Shown: positions 1 through 8,108 of the stretch, piece by piece
How the letters are laid out: every line of letters starts with the position of its first letter
Numbering within the stretch: the stretch's first letter is position 1
Assembly (NCBI RefSeq): GCF_017068455.1
Contig: NZ_CP070608.1
Location: 310,001 to 374,000 of the forward strand
Source of the DNA: Fulvivirga lutea
GTDB lineage: Bacteria > Bacteroidota > Bacteroidia > Cytophagales > Cyclobacteriaceae
Direction: 5' to 3'
DNA: 64,000 nucleotides
The notes under the pieces: generated by a model
Databases searched by the model: none
What the model was told of the DNA's origin: nothing
What the model saw: the letters and a program-made list of their open reading frames with translations, nothing else
Program-made: the position numbers and the translations under genes

Positions 1-1
1 A

Positions 2-334
2 GTTGATAAAAAAGAGAAAGTTGTTTTAATAAAGCTAAACGGAAAAAAAATTGAAGTTGCATTACAGGATAAATTAGATCTCCTGCTAGAAAAACTTGGC
101 TTAGATAATTTGGCCGATGCACAGATTAACGAGATAAAAGCACCTATGCCTGGCCTGATCCTAGAAATAGATGTGAAAGAAGGTGATGAAGTTAAGAAAG
201 GTGATTCCATTATGATTTTGGAAGCCATGAAGATGGAAAACGTATTAAAATCACCGGGAGACGGAGTTATTAAGGCAATTAAAGTAGCTAAAGGTGACAG
301 CGTAGAAAAAAATCAGGTACTTGTTCAGTTTTGA
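2..334 (+). CDS. Biotin/lipoyl-attachment carrier protein, C-terminal part (5' end outside the window)
   Basis: The reading frame is open from the first bases of the window, so this is the 3' end of a longer gene and not a protein starting at the TTG near position 110. The C-terminal 70 residues form a biotinyl domain: an APMPG-type first strand, then the biotinylation motif EAMKMEN, whose second Lys-flanked Met pair is the classic biotin-lysine context, and a GDSVEKNQ hairpin. Proteins of this shape carry carboxybiotin between the carboxylase and transferase halves of acetyl-, propionyl- or methylmalonyl-CoA (de)carboxylases. In Bacteroidota a stand-alone carrier of this type usually lies beside an acyl-CoA carboxylase, which would be upstream of this window. 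The partner cannot be determined here. Confidence 0.85.
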   Translation, partial: VDKKEKVVLIKLNGKKIEVALQDKLDLLLEKLGLDNLADAQINEIKAPMPGLILEIDVKEGDEVKKGDSIMILEAMKMENVLKSPGDGVIKAIKVAKGDSVEKNQVLVQF

Positions 335-366
335 TCATCAAGTTTGAATGAAGCATACTATATTTG
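331..366 (+). promoter_or_regulatory. Candidate Bacteroidota-type promoter for pyrH
   Basis: TATATTTG at 359-366 matches the Bacteroidota -7 consensus TAnnTTTG exactly. A TTG at 331-333 lies about 25 bases upstream as a possible -33 element. The start codon of pyrH follows 26 bases after the -7 box. The match is by eye and the spacing is at the long end, so transcription from the upstream gene is also possible. Confidence 0.4.
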
Positions 367-391
367 CTAAATTTTAATACATCATCAATAC

Positions 392-1096
392 ATGAAATAT
401 AAACGAATATTACTCAAACTCAGTGGCGAATCTTTAATGGGCGAAGGCCAATATGGAATAGACCCAAAGCGATTGAATCAATACGCTGAAGAAATTAAGG
501 CAGTGCAGGACCAGGGAGTTGAAGTAGCTATAGTAATTGGTGGTGGTAATATTTACAGAGGTGTGCAAGCTGAAGCATCAGGCATTGAAAGAGTACAGGG
601 CGACTATATGGGCATGCTAGCCACCGTAATAAACGGCATGGCATTGCAAAGTGCTTTAGAATCTGCAGGAATGTATACACGATTGATGTCGGGCATTAAA
701 ATGGAGCAAGTGTGTGAGCCATTTATAAGAAGAAGAGCCATCAGGCATTTAGAAAAAGGACGTATTGTAATTTTTGGAGCGGGCATTGGTAATCCATATT
801 TCACAACAGACTCAACTGCTAGTTTACGAGCTATCGAAATTCAGGCAGATGTGGTTTTAAAAGGAACTAGGGTAGATGGTGTTTATACGGCAGACCCTGA
901 AAAGGATCCTACTGCAACCAGATATTCAGAATTATCCTTCCAGGAGGCATATGAAAAAAACTTAAATATTATGGACATGACAGCTTTTACGTTATGTCAG
1001 GAGAATAATTTGCCGATTATAGTATTTGATATGAACAAGCCAGGCAACCTTATGCATATTTTAGAAGGTGAGAGTGCTGGCACATTAATAAATTAA
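392..1096 (+). CDS. pyrH: UMP kinase
   Basis: This cytoplasmic enzyme phosphorylates UMP to UDP with ATP in pyrimidine nucleotide synthesis. It belongs to the amino-acid-kinase fold, not the P-loop nucleoside monophosphate kinases. The N-terminus has KLSGESL (phosphate-binding Lys and Gly), followed by the [10 protein letters not shown] loop near residues 48-57, a [11 protein letters not shown]-like segment (here [11 protein letters not shown] near 130) and a [13 protein letters not shown] segment near 157-169, all hallmarks of PyrH. The 234 residues are normal family length. The gene sits 23 bases upstream of frr, a pairing conserved in most bacteria, and the two are probably cotranscribed. 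Regulation by GTP and UTP is known for the family but cannot be judged from sequence. Confidence 0.97.
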   Translation: MKYKRILLKLSGESLMGEGQYGIDPKRLNQYAEEIKAVQDQGVEVAIVIGGGNIYRGVQAEASGIERVQGDYMGMLATVINGMALQSALESAGMYTRLMSGIKMEQVCEPFIRRRAIRHLEKGRIVIFGAGIGNPYFTTDSTASLRAIEIQADVVLKGTRVDGVYTADPEKDPTATRYSELSFQEAYEKNLNIMDMTAFTLCQENNLPIIVFDMNKPGNLMHILEGESAGTLIN

Positions 1097-1119
1097 CCTA
1101 ATAAACCCGTTTATAAACT

Positions 1120-1680
1120 ATGGAAGAAATTAAAATGTACCTTGACGAGTGTAAGGAAATGATGAATAAGGCCATTAAACACCTCACAAACGAATTAGGT
1201 AAAATTAGAGCAGGTAAAGCAAGCCCTGCCATGATCGATAGTGTAATGGTAGAATATTACGGAACACCAACACCAATAAATCAGGTAGCATCGGTTACAG
1301 CTCCTGACGCAAGAACACTATTTATTAAACCATGGGAAAAGAGTGTAATTCCGGAAATTGAAAAAGGTATAATCAACAGTAACCTTGGACTGAATCCTCA
1401 GAATGATGGTGAACAGATTATCATCAATATCCCTCAATTAACCGAAGAAAGAAGAACTGGATTGGTTAAACAAGCAAAAGCAGAAGGAGAGCAAGCCAAA
1501 GTGAGTATCAGAAACTCACGAAAAGAAATTAATGATGAACTTAAAAAGCTTCAGAAAGAAGGTGCCTCTGAAGATGAAATTAAACGTGCGGAAGATAATG
1601 TGCAGTCGCTAACCGATGAATTTACTAAAAAGGTAGACGACATTCTTGACAAAAAAGAAGCAGAAATTATGCACGTATAA
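1120..1680 (+). CDS. frr: Ribosome recycling factor
   Basis: RRF splits the post-termination ribosome together with EF-G so that subunits can be reused. The 186-residue protein has the expected two-domain layout: an N-terminal helix with LGKIRAGKASP, the YYGTPTPINQVASV and PDARTLFIKPW segments of the beta-rich domain, the NLGLNPQNDGE turn, and the long helical return with LTEERRTGLVKQAK. It follows pyrH by 23 bases in the usual pyrH-frr order. Start at ATG 1120 gives the full-length N-terminal helix. Nothing is missing. Confidence 0.97.
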   Translation: MEEIKMYLDECKEMMNKAIKHLTNELGKIRAGKASPAMIDSVMVEYYGTPTPINQVASVTAPDARTLFIKPWEKSVIPEIEKGIINSNLGLNPQNDGEQIIINIPQLTEERRTGLVKQAKAEGEQAKVSIRNSRKEINDELKKLQKEGASEDEIKRAEDNVQSLTDEFTKKVDDILDKKEAEIMHV

Positions 1681-1682
1681 GC

Positions 1683-1922
1683 ATGACGTTTATAGACTGG
1701 GTAGGCGCTTTTGGAGTATTTTTAATTTTATTGGCCTACTTATTACATTCTTTAAACCGAATCCATTCAGATGGTTCGGTTTATTTATTTTTAAATCTTT
1801 TTGGGGCAGGCCTCGCATGCGTAGCGTCAATCATGCTAAACTACTGGCCTTTTATAATTCTTGAATCAGCATGGGTGCTGGTTTCAATTTATAATTTAGT
1901 TAAAACATTTCGTCAAGGTTAG
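1683..1922 (+). CDS. Small membrane protein, CBU_0592-like
   Basis: A 79-residue protein with three predicted membrane segments (about residues 5-22, 32-51 and 54-70) and short loops. The opening DWVGAFGVFLILLAYLLHS and the NLFGAG turn resemble the small CBU_0592-type integral membrane family, whose function is unknown. It starts two bases after the frr stop codon, so it is likely the last gene of the pyrH-frr transcript. Its last 23 bases overlap the 3' end of the convergent DUF5686 gene. No catalytic residues are visible. Confidence 0.65.
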   Translation: MTFIDWVGAFGVFLILLAYLLHSLNRIHSDGSVYLFLNLFGAGLACVASIMLNYWPFIILESAWVLVSIYNLVKTFRQG

Positions 1923-4512
1923 CGGCAATTCCTATTCGTACTTCAAAGTTTTGATACTCTCCATCAATCCAATTTGTTACAGCCTCAACTCTCAAAAATC
2001 TTAGAATATAATTAATACCATAGCCCAACTCAGTGTAATTCATGGAGTTATCAGTAGCTAAATGATTTACAAAGAAACTTTCACGAATACCCATAATTCT
2101 GGTAATAGGAATTCTGGTTACCAAAAATTTACGCATTTGGTAATGAAAGCTACCGGTTAAGTATTCCTGATTGGTACTGAATGTATAATAGGGCAGCATT
2201 CTAAATGTGCCAACAGGATCAGCTGTAGTAATTGGCGTTCTATTACCCATGAAATGCTTGTAGTCCATGAAGAACATTTTATCATCATTCAAAAATGTTC
2301 CTGCTTTTATTGCTACATCGCCCAAAGCCCTTACACCTATTTTAAAAGTTTGGCGGTAGCCTAGCTCCAATTGATCAAAGTCAACATCACTATCTAAAAT
2401 ATCATCTAAACCTTTGCGATAGAGTAATGAAAATTTAGGGTTATTATTTCCTGACCTGTATCTCTTACCATTATAAAGGCGGTACTTTATCCATGGTTCA
2501 TATTCAATCTTTGTTTCGCTAATCACAGCCTGATGGTCAGGGAAAGATGTATCTAATAATTCAATAGCTACGGGTGCATTTGGCGTATACTCACGGTGCG
2601 TGCGATCTATCCATGTCATTGTGCTTGTATTAAAAAGCTGTCTTCTTTCATTATATGTTGCACTAATGGAAACTTTCAGGTTATCATTCAATTGCTTGCC
2701 AATTAGAAAACCTAAATAATCTCGTTCATATAACTTCATGTAGTTATGCTCCATAAACAAGGTAGTTATGGAATTGATAAAAGGACTAATCGGTTCATCA
2801 GAATTAAATTGACGAACGTATCGGCCTCCGAAACCAACCAATGAAGTTCTTCTGTATTTCTCTCCGAAATCGTAGCGAGCCTCCAGGTTACCGTTGTAAG
2901 CGGTTCGCTCAAATGTATATCTGCTTTCATGAGATAAACGCAACCATCCTTCATTCTCAAAAGTTTTTCTAAAACCCACACCTGTGACAATATCATACCC
3001 ATCCACTGTGTTGAAATTGCTATTCATGCTATTAATATAGAAATAGGCCTTTTCTCCCACTTTGTAAGAAGCTCCGGTTAGTGCATGGTACAATTTAAAA
3101 CTCTCTTTATTTTTCGTTGATAATGTGTCTCCAGCTTTTTTCTTACTTTCAATTTCCGCTAAGCTATCCATATTGGCATAGCCTTCTAATTCTTTGGTGG
3201 ATAACGGAACGGGCCTTATCTGAGACCAATAAATAGAATCATTGGTATAGGCTGCAGAATCATAATCAAATGTTCTTATCGATTCAATATTCTCCTGATC
3301 GGCCTCCTCTAATTCATTTTTCTCATACTCGCGCATTAGTTTTCTTAATTGCTTTCTGGTCACCTCTTTTCCCGAAACTAATGCTTCCTCGATTTCCTTA
3401 TTCTTCAGACCTTCAGATTCCTTCTCGATTTCCTTAGCTTCTTCTTTATAGATTGTTTCATCCACTACTTCAAACTCTGTGACCAGTTCCGGATTTACGG
3501 TAACATCATAATCGCTCACTGTGGCTAGATATTTACCTTCAAAACCAAAACCAAAGACTTTGCCATCTACTGAAAAATCGTGCGTTACAGGTAGCCATAC
3601 ACCTTCTTCAATTGGCTCATAAAATTGCTTAATATGAAAGTTGATACCCATTTTGGAGGTTTTTAAATCGGTACTATAAATACTCCAGTAATCCTCAACA
3701 ATTTCAATTTCACCTTGAAAAACATTGTCACCTATCGATCTTGGAGTCACTTTAATTTTACTTACTTCATACCCTCTATCTTTATAAGTACCTAAATACT
3801 CAAACTTATAATAGGAAAAAGCTCGTGGACTTAATGGTGAAACTCCTCCCCCAACTTCTGGCTCATAAAAGGAGCCATTCACGTAAGCATTGGGGTTAGC
3901 ATTTTGATCATCGCCACTACTTCTAATAGATATTACATTTTCATTATAGGTATTTGGTCTTATATATTCCACCTCACTTACTGACTCAGAAATGAAAAGC
4001 TTGCCTTCCTCAACCCCTTCTTTTTCCAAAGTCTTACGTAATAAAAATGGAGTATCCGTTAACTCGCCAGTACCTTTCATATACACTTTGCAGGTATATC
4101 TATCTACTTGTTGTAAATGGTATTTACTTTTTGAAATGGCTTTACGCATAATGGTATAAGCTGGGTCTTCCTTACCTGCTCTAACAATAACATCACTAAG
4201 TACAACCACCTGCGTTTTTAGTACCGGGTTAACAGTTACAAAATCCTGATTTACAGTAACCTTTTTGGCTAGTGATTCATACCCTATATATTGAAATAAC
4301 AAAGAATATTCACCCTTAGGTGTTCTTATTTCAAAATAGCCATCGGCATTGGAAGTAGTACCTGTACCTAATTCTTTGATGTATATAGTGGCGAACGCTA
4401 AAAGCTCACCTTTGTCATCTTTGATAGTTCCTTTAACCCCTTGTGCTGTTAGTTGGGATGATAACCCTAAGAATAAAGCCGCTAAAAAAAAGCCTGATCG
4501 AATTAAATTCAT
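1900..4512 (-). CDS. DUF5686 outer-membrane protein with N-terminal CPD-like domain
   Basis: An 870-residue envelope protein with a signal peptide ending near LTAQG (residue 24), then a carboxypeptidase-regulatory-like beta-sandwich (about 25-110: a GTIKDDKGELLAFATI opening and a GYESL turn), followed by the DUF5686 body. The second half, after a charged Lys/Glu-rich linker around 360-410, is rich in alternating aromatic/polar strands ending in a terminal Phe (DEMF), as expected of an outer-membrane beta-barrel. The family is widespread in Bacteroidota and its function is unknown. The gene overlaps nadD by 4 bases (ATGA type) and closes a six-gene minus-strand run. The assignment as an outer-membrane protein is inferred from signal peptide and barrel-like pattern. 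Confidence 0.8.
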   Translation of the reverse strand: MNLIRSGFFLAALFLGLSSQLTAQGVKGTIKDDKGELLAFATIYIKELGTGTTSNADGYFEIRTPKGEYSLLFQYIGYESLAKKVTVNQDFVTVNPVLKTQVVVLSDVIVRAGKEDPAYTIMRKAISKSKYHLQQVDRYTCKVYMKGTGELTDTPFLLRKTLEKEGVEEGKLFISESVSEVEYIRPNTYNENVISIRSSGDDQNANPNAYVNGSFYEPEVGGGVSPLSPRAFSYYKFEYLGTYKDRGYEVSKIKVTPRSIGDNVFQGEIEIVEDYWSIYSTDLKTSKMGINFHIKQFYEPIEEGVWLPVTHDFSVDGKVFGFGFEGKYLATVSDYDVTVNPELVTEFEVVDETIYKEEAKEIEKESEGLKNKEIEEALVSGKEVTRKQLRKLMREYEKNELEEADQENIESIRTFDYDSAAYTNDSIYWSQIRPVPLSTKELEGYANMDSLAEIESKKKAGDTLSTKNKESFKLYHALTGASYKVGEKAYFYINSMNSNFNTVDGYDIVTGVGFRKTFENEGWLRLSHESRYTFERTAYNGNLEARYDFGEKYRRTSLVGFGGRYVRQFNSDEPISPFINSITTLFMEHNYMKLYERDYLGFLIGKQLNDNLKVSISATYNERRQLFNTSTMTWIDRTHREYTPNAPVAIELLDTSFPDHQAVISETKIEYEPWIKYRLYNGKRYRSGNNNPKFSLLYRKGLDDILDSDVDFDQLELGYRQTFKIGVRALGDVAIKAGTFLNDDKMFFMDYKHFMGNRTPITTADPVGTFRMLPYYTFSTNQEYLTGSFHYQMRKFLVTRIPITRIMGIRESFFVNHLATDNSMNYTELGYGINYILRFLRVEAVTNWIDGEYQNFEVRIGIAANLDEMF

Positions 4513-5081
4513 TGATACAATTTCTTTCCTCTGATTAAGTCTTCTACTGGTTCAGGCACTAAATACTTGATTGATTTTCCATTTTTAATACTGTTTCTGA
4601 TAAACGTAGCCGAAATGTCGATCATCGGTGCCTCAATCATCTGAACTTTAGGATGCTCAACGAGATCAGAAGGTTGCGCGTTGGGTCTGGGATAAACTAA
4701 TAAACTGTAATACTCCAATATTTGGTCAGAATTTTTCCACTTAGGGAAGCTTTTAAGATTGTCCTCACCAATAATTAATTTAAACTTTTTATCAGGATGG
4801 GCTTCGGAAAGATAGGTAAGAGTATCTATTGTATAGCTGGGCTTAGGCATGTTAAACTCAACGTCACTGGCTTTAAGATTGTAATTATCGTGAATTGCTG
4901 CATTCACAAGATCATATCTGTCAAACTCATGGAGTAATGAAGCCCTTTTCTTAAACGGATTTTGAGGAGATATAATAAACCAAACTTGAGAAATAGAAGT
5001 ATTCTCTACCATTATATTAGCCACAATTAAATGGCCTATGTGAATTGGGTTAAAACTTCCAAAAAACAATCCTACTTCCAT
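4509..5081 (-). CDS. nadD: Nicotinate-nucleotide adenylyltransferase
   Basis: NadD converts nicotinate mononucleotide and ATP to deamido-NAD in NAD synthesis. The nucleotidyltransferase signature is intact: GLFFGSFNPIHIGH at residues 4-17, containing the GSFNPIHxGH motif, and the C-terminal ISATFIRNSI motif equivalent to ISSTxIR. The FKLIIGEDNL segment near 100 is also typical. Length (190) is normal. The gene is separated from the upstream outer-membrane protein by 4 bases and overlaps the following DUF5686 start by 4 bases, so translation is probably coupled. Cytoplasmic. Confidence 0.94.
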   Translation of the reverse strand: MEVGLFFGSFNPIHIGHLIVANIMVENTSISQVWFIISPQNPFKKRASLLHEFDRYDLVNAAIHDNYNLKASDVEFNMPKPSYTIDTLTYLSEAHPDKKFKLIIGEDNLKSFPKWKNSDQILEYYSLLVYPRPNAQPSDLVEHPKVQMIEAPMIDISATFIRNSIKNGKSIKYLVPEPVEDLIRGKKLYQ

Positions 5082-5085
5082 TACT

Positions 5086-5778
5086 CTAAAATGCTAATAA
5101 AAATCCAGACTTAATTTGAACGGTAGATGTGCTTGAATATCTGTTGCCTGCCTCATAACTATCTACTATTTCGCCTCTCACCGAGTTTCTATAACCAGCC
5201 TTTCCTCCATAAATGTAATTGGATGATAGCTCAAAATACAGTCTTCTTCTCCAATCTTCATTTTTAAAGATTTTCCCTACGTCACAACTTACTCCTAAAC
5301 CTGCACCCAGATTAAACGTTGTGTCATGGAAACGGAATTTATCTTCATATACTTCTGACACCTGCATAGATCTTATGACGCTAAAGAATGTACTGGTACC
5401 CCCTTTAACATCAATAAAAGGAGTTAGTTTTTTGGATTGAAGTATTTGGTAGCGAATGGTTAATAAACATTGGAGAAATCCATTCTCTTCGTACAAGTAT
5501 TCATAATTGTCAGGAAACCCCTCTGCCACTGTTTCATAATAGTACTTTTTACCGGAATACAAACCAAAACCCACTTCAACTCCATATTTCAGCCGGTCTG
5601 ATTTATCGAGCATTAGAGTTAATGAGGTGCCTAAAGGGTTTCTTGTGATGTTTTCTTTGAAGGCAGGCGATGCGGCAAAATAGTTGAAGTGAAAGCCCAG
5701 ATTAACAGTTTTTTGAGCTTTACCAAGAATTGATGTGAGAAGAAAAAAGAATACTATGCAGCTTCTAATTGCACTCAT
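5086..5778 (-). CDS. Outer-membrane beta-barrel protein, unknown function
   Basis: A 230-residue protein with a signal peptide (hydrophobic run to about residue 21, cleavage near GKAQK). The rest alternates hydrophobic and polar residues in short strands separated by Gly/Asp turns, and ends in GFLLAF with a terminal aromatic, which is the usual signature of a small outer-membrane barrel (PorT/OprF-like size class). No family can be named confidently. It overlaps the gmk stop by 4 bases and is followed 4 bases later by nadD, so it is embedded in the sigma-gmk-nadD run. Confidence 0.65.
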   Translation of the reverse strand: MSAIRSCIVFFFLLTSILGKAQKTVNLGFHFNYFAASPAFKENITRNPLGTSLTLMLDKSDRLKYGVEVGFGLYSGKKYYYETVAEGFPDNYEYLYEENGFLQCLLTIRYQILQSKKLTPFIDVKGGTSTFFSVIRSMQVSEVYEDKFRFHDTTFNLGAGLGVSCDVGKIFKNEDWRRRLYFELSSNYIYGGKAGYRNSVRGEIVDSYEAGNRYSSTSTVQIKSGFLLAF

Positions 5779-6347
5779 TTATTTAAAAAATCGCCAACTA
5801 ATTTTTCTGCCTTCAAAAGAGATTCATCCAAGTCTTCGTTCACTAAGGAAACATCGAATTTATCTTCGAAAGTCATTTCAAATTTTGCTTTGAAAATTCT
5901 TCTGGAAAGACTGTCTTCCGTTTCAGTTTTACGATCTGTTAACCGTTCTTTTAAAACTTCCATTGATGGCACTTTCACAAAAATAGCCAGTGCAGAATCC
6001 CCAAAATACTCTTTTAGGTGTAGTCCTCCTTTAACATCAACATCAAAAATTACATCCTTGCCGGAATCCCAAATTCTTTGAACCTCAGATTTTAGTGTTC
6101 CGTAAAAATTACCGGCATATACCTCTTCCCATTCCACAAATTCATCGTTATCAATTTTGTTTTTGAATTCTTCAGGGGTAAGGAAATAATAATCTTTCCC
6201 GTTTTCTTCATTTCTACCGCGTTTGTCGCGTGTGCAGGCAGAAATAGAGAAGCCCAAGCTAGGAATTACTTTAACCAGGTGGCGTACAATCGTAGTTTTC
6301 CCTGAACCAGAGGGTGCAGAGAAGATTATTGCTTTTCCTTTTCGCAC
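5775..6347 (-). CDS. gmk: Guanylate kinase
   Basis: Gmk phosphorylates GMP to GDP and supplies the GTP and ppGpp pools. The P-loop is [10 protein letters not shown] (residues 9-18), followed by the [22 protein letters not shown]-binding segment (with the Arg-x-x-Arg-x-x-E spacing) and [10 protein letters not shown], the Walker-B-like DVDVxG motif. Length 190 matches the family. It sits between the anti-sigma factor gene (2 bases upstream) and an outer-membrane gene overlapping by 4 bases. A nucleotide kinase inside a sigma-factor run suggests constitutive transcription of the whole unit. Confidence 0.96.
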   Translation of the reverse strand: MRKGKAIIFSAPSGSGKTTIVRHLVKVIPSLGFSISACTRDKRGRNEENGKDYYFLTPEEFKNKIDNDEFVEWEEVYAGNFYGTLKSEVQRIWDSGKDVIFDVDVKGGLHLKEYFGDSALAIFVKVPSMEVLKERLTDRKTETEDSLSRRIFKAKFEMTFEDKFDVSLVNEDLDESLLKAEKLVGDFLNK

Positions 6348-6349
6348 TA

Positions 6350-6619
6350 TTAGTCTGCTTTTTGAAAAAGTTTTGCACGTATTTCATTAGCTAAATCAGT
6401 AGGCATGTCTTTGCCACAGCATGTCTTCTTCACTAATGATTTAATTGCTTTGTCAACCTGATAAATTTCAAAGTATGGCATGCAATTACATACATGTTTT
6501 TCAAAAACTTCCCTTTCAGTAGGTGTAGCTTCGTCATCAAGCACAAGCTGGAGAAGCTTCATACACTCACTGTGATCTGGCTGGTTAGTGCTGCTCTTTT
6601 CGGTAGGGTTTGAATCCAT
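6350..6619 (-). CDS. Anti-sigma factor of the ZAS type, with altered zinc motif
   Basis: A small (89 residues) soluble protein directly downstream of an ECF sigma gene, 5 bases apart, the expected position for its anti-sigma factor. It aligns by eye with short zinc-associated anti-sigma proteins: Cys19 in the first helix, a [15 protein letters not shown] segment, then H42-x3-C46. The second Cys of the usual H-x3-C-x2-C motif is a Tyr (Y49), while additional Cys residues sit at 44 and in a CC pair near 67-68. Zinc binding or redox sensing may therefore be changed or use other cysteines. Function as inhibitor of the adjacent sigma factor is inferred from position and size. Confidence 0.75.
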   Translation of the reverse strand: MDSNPTEKSSTNQPDHSECMKLLQLVLDDEATPTEREVFEKHVCNCMPYFEIYQVDKAIKSLVKKTCCGKDMPTDLANEIRAKLFQKAD

Positions 6620-6624
6620 ATGTA

Positions 6625-7206
6625 TTAATTTTTGAATCCCATTTTGTTAGCGTAATCTCTTAATTTTTCTTTGAGAAGGTTTCGTGCCCTGTGCAATCTT
6701 GATCTAACCGTACCAATGGGAATATCAAGAATTTTTGCCATCTCATCGTATTTAAAACCTTCTAAGTCACATAAAATAATTACCGTCCTAAAGTCAACAT
6801 CAAGTGAATTTAGTGCATTGGAGATTTCATCTCCCATCATATCTTGCACCGCCTCTACTCTCAAATCTGAGGTTATAGCTTTATCAACATCGTCTGAGTT
6901 ATAAAAAGTTTCCACCTCTTGATAATCTACCTTAGCAGGCTCTTTACTTTTCTTTCTGAAGTCGTTAATGAAACTATTTTTCATTATTCTGAAAAGCCAA
7001 GCCTTTGCATTAGTACCCTTCTCAAAAGAGTTGATAAATCTGTATGCCTTCAGATAAGTATCTTGTACCAAGTCTTTAGCATCATCTTCATCAAAGGTTA
7101 GGCGAAATGCAAAATTATACATCGCATTAATATGAGGCATGAACTCTTGATCAAAGACTTCTTGCTTTTCCTTATGCGAGTAATTTTGACGTTGTGAATC
7201 GGACAT
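6625..7206 (-). CDS. ECF RNA polymerase sigma factor
   Basis: A 193-residue sigma-70 family protein of the extracytoplasmic-function group. Region 2 lies at about 25-90, with FDEDDAKDLVQDTYLKAYRF and the AWLFRIMKNSFIND segment that contacts the -10 element. Region 4 is at about 135-185, with LDVDFRTVIILCDLEGFKYDEMA and the helix-turn-helix IPIGTVRSRLHRAR. It heads a six-gene minus-strand run and is followed by its presumed anti-sigma factor. A short palindrome lies 35 bases upstream of the start codon. The regulon is unknown. The closest named type would be SigR/RpoE-like. Confidence 0.93.
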   Translation of the reverse strand: MSDSQRQNYSHKEKQEVFDQEFMPHINAMYNFAFRLTFDEDDAKDLVQDTYLKAYRFINSFEKGTNAKAWLFRIMKNSFINDFRKKSKEPAKVDYQEVETFYNSDDVDKAITSDLRVEAVQDMMGDEISNALNSLDVDFRTVIILCDLEGFKYDEMAKILDIPIGTVRSRLHRARNLLKEKLRDYANKMGFKN

Positions 7207-7240
7207 TAGGGATCAAAAATAATAATAATGGACTGATTAA

Positions 7241-7254
7241 TGAGGTGAACCTCA
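7241..7254. promoter_or_regulatory. Palindrome TGAGGT-GA-ACCTCA upstream of the ECF sigma gene
   Basis: A perfect 6-2-6 inverted repeat located 35 bases upstream of the sigma start codon, in the 149-base gap shared with the divergent kinase gene. The position fits an operator or a site in the 5' leader. No binding protein can be named. Confidence 0.4.
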
Positions 7255-7355
7255 CTTTTTTTAACCTATTAACGTTCTGACGGGCAAAGTGTCTATCATT
7301 TTTTAATTTAATATTTCACCTTAGCGATTTATGTCTCTTATTTGACATTGGAAGA

Positions 7356-8108
7356 TTGACCCATAATAACTTGAAGCAACTGAACAGGTTAAAGTATAAG
7401 AATTGGACATTAATTAGTGCTCCAGATGTAGGTGTTGAAGATGCCAAGGAGTTGTTTCATACTGTCCAGGATTCAAAATTTGAGACCTGTGAAGTGCTTA
7501 AGGATAACCAAAGAAGCGAGGTAAAGCGGATAAAAGTTTCTGACAATGATTTTGTTTTAAAAATTCCGAAAGAAAAGAATTCTCGATTTTGGATTAGATT
7601 TTTAACATTATTCAGAAAAGGGGAAGCTCAAAAGAATCTCAAATCTATGATGATTCTTAAGAATATAGGTGTTAAAACTACTAACCCTATTTTAGCTGCT
7701 GAAAAAAGGTCTTTTGGAATGGTGGTCGATTCATGGCTTTTGTATCAGTTTGTTGATGGCAGATCGTGCCTGAACCAGCCTGAAACTTACAAAAAGGTGA
7801 TTGACACACTTGAGTCCATTCATCAGTATGGGTTCATTCATGGTGACCCTCAAATTAGAAACTTCATTCAGAAGGACTCTGACATTTATGTAATTGATGC
7901 CAACCCTCAGAAGGCTGGCATGACAGGATTTGATTTTGGCTATGAATGGGCTTATTTAAGAAAGAGTGACAAAGGCATTCAGCCAATTCTTGATGATCTG
8001 ATAGATTCCAAATGGTACAAGTTCGCTATTTGGTATGATAAAGTTGATCGAAAATTGGCGAGGCTTAGAAAAAGGGTGAAAAAGGTGTTTGGTGTTAAAT
8101 CTTCTTGA
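7356..8108 (+). CDS. WaaP/Kdo-kinase-like (RIO-like) small-molecule or LPS kinase
   Basis: A 250-residue protein with the protein-kinase-like fold of LPS kinases. Visible motifs are the FVLKI lysine (K69), the catalytic-loop HGDPQIRNF (His162-Gly-Asp164, Asn169) and VIDANP (Asp181) as the metal-binding DFG equivalent. The family phosphorylates lipid-A-core heptose or Kdo. A role in surface-glycan modification is suggested by the convergent glycosyltransferase cluster immediately downstream, whose 3' end overlaps by 14 bases. The start is uncertain: the first usable codon is TTG at 7356 and the frame stays open upstream without ATG. Another TTG lies at 7371. Confidence 0.75.
   Translation: MTHNNLKQLNRLKYKNWTLISAPDVGVEDAKELFHTVQDSKFETCEVLKDNQRSEVKRIKVSDNDFVLKIPKEKNSRFWIRFLTLFRKGEAQKNLKSMMILKNIGVKTTNPILAAEKRSFGMVVDSWLLYQFVDGRSCLNQPETYKKVIDTLESIHQYGFIHGDPQIRNFIQKDSDIYVIDANPQKAGMTGFDFGYEWAYLRKSDKGIQPILDDLIDSKWYKFAIWYDKVDRKLARLRKRVKKVFGVKSS

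Noticed and set aside
604-804. Minus-strand open frame inside pyrH
   Set aside because: It is fully inside pyrH, has no family resemblance and is a shadow of the real gene. Many similar frames inside genes were left out.
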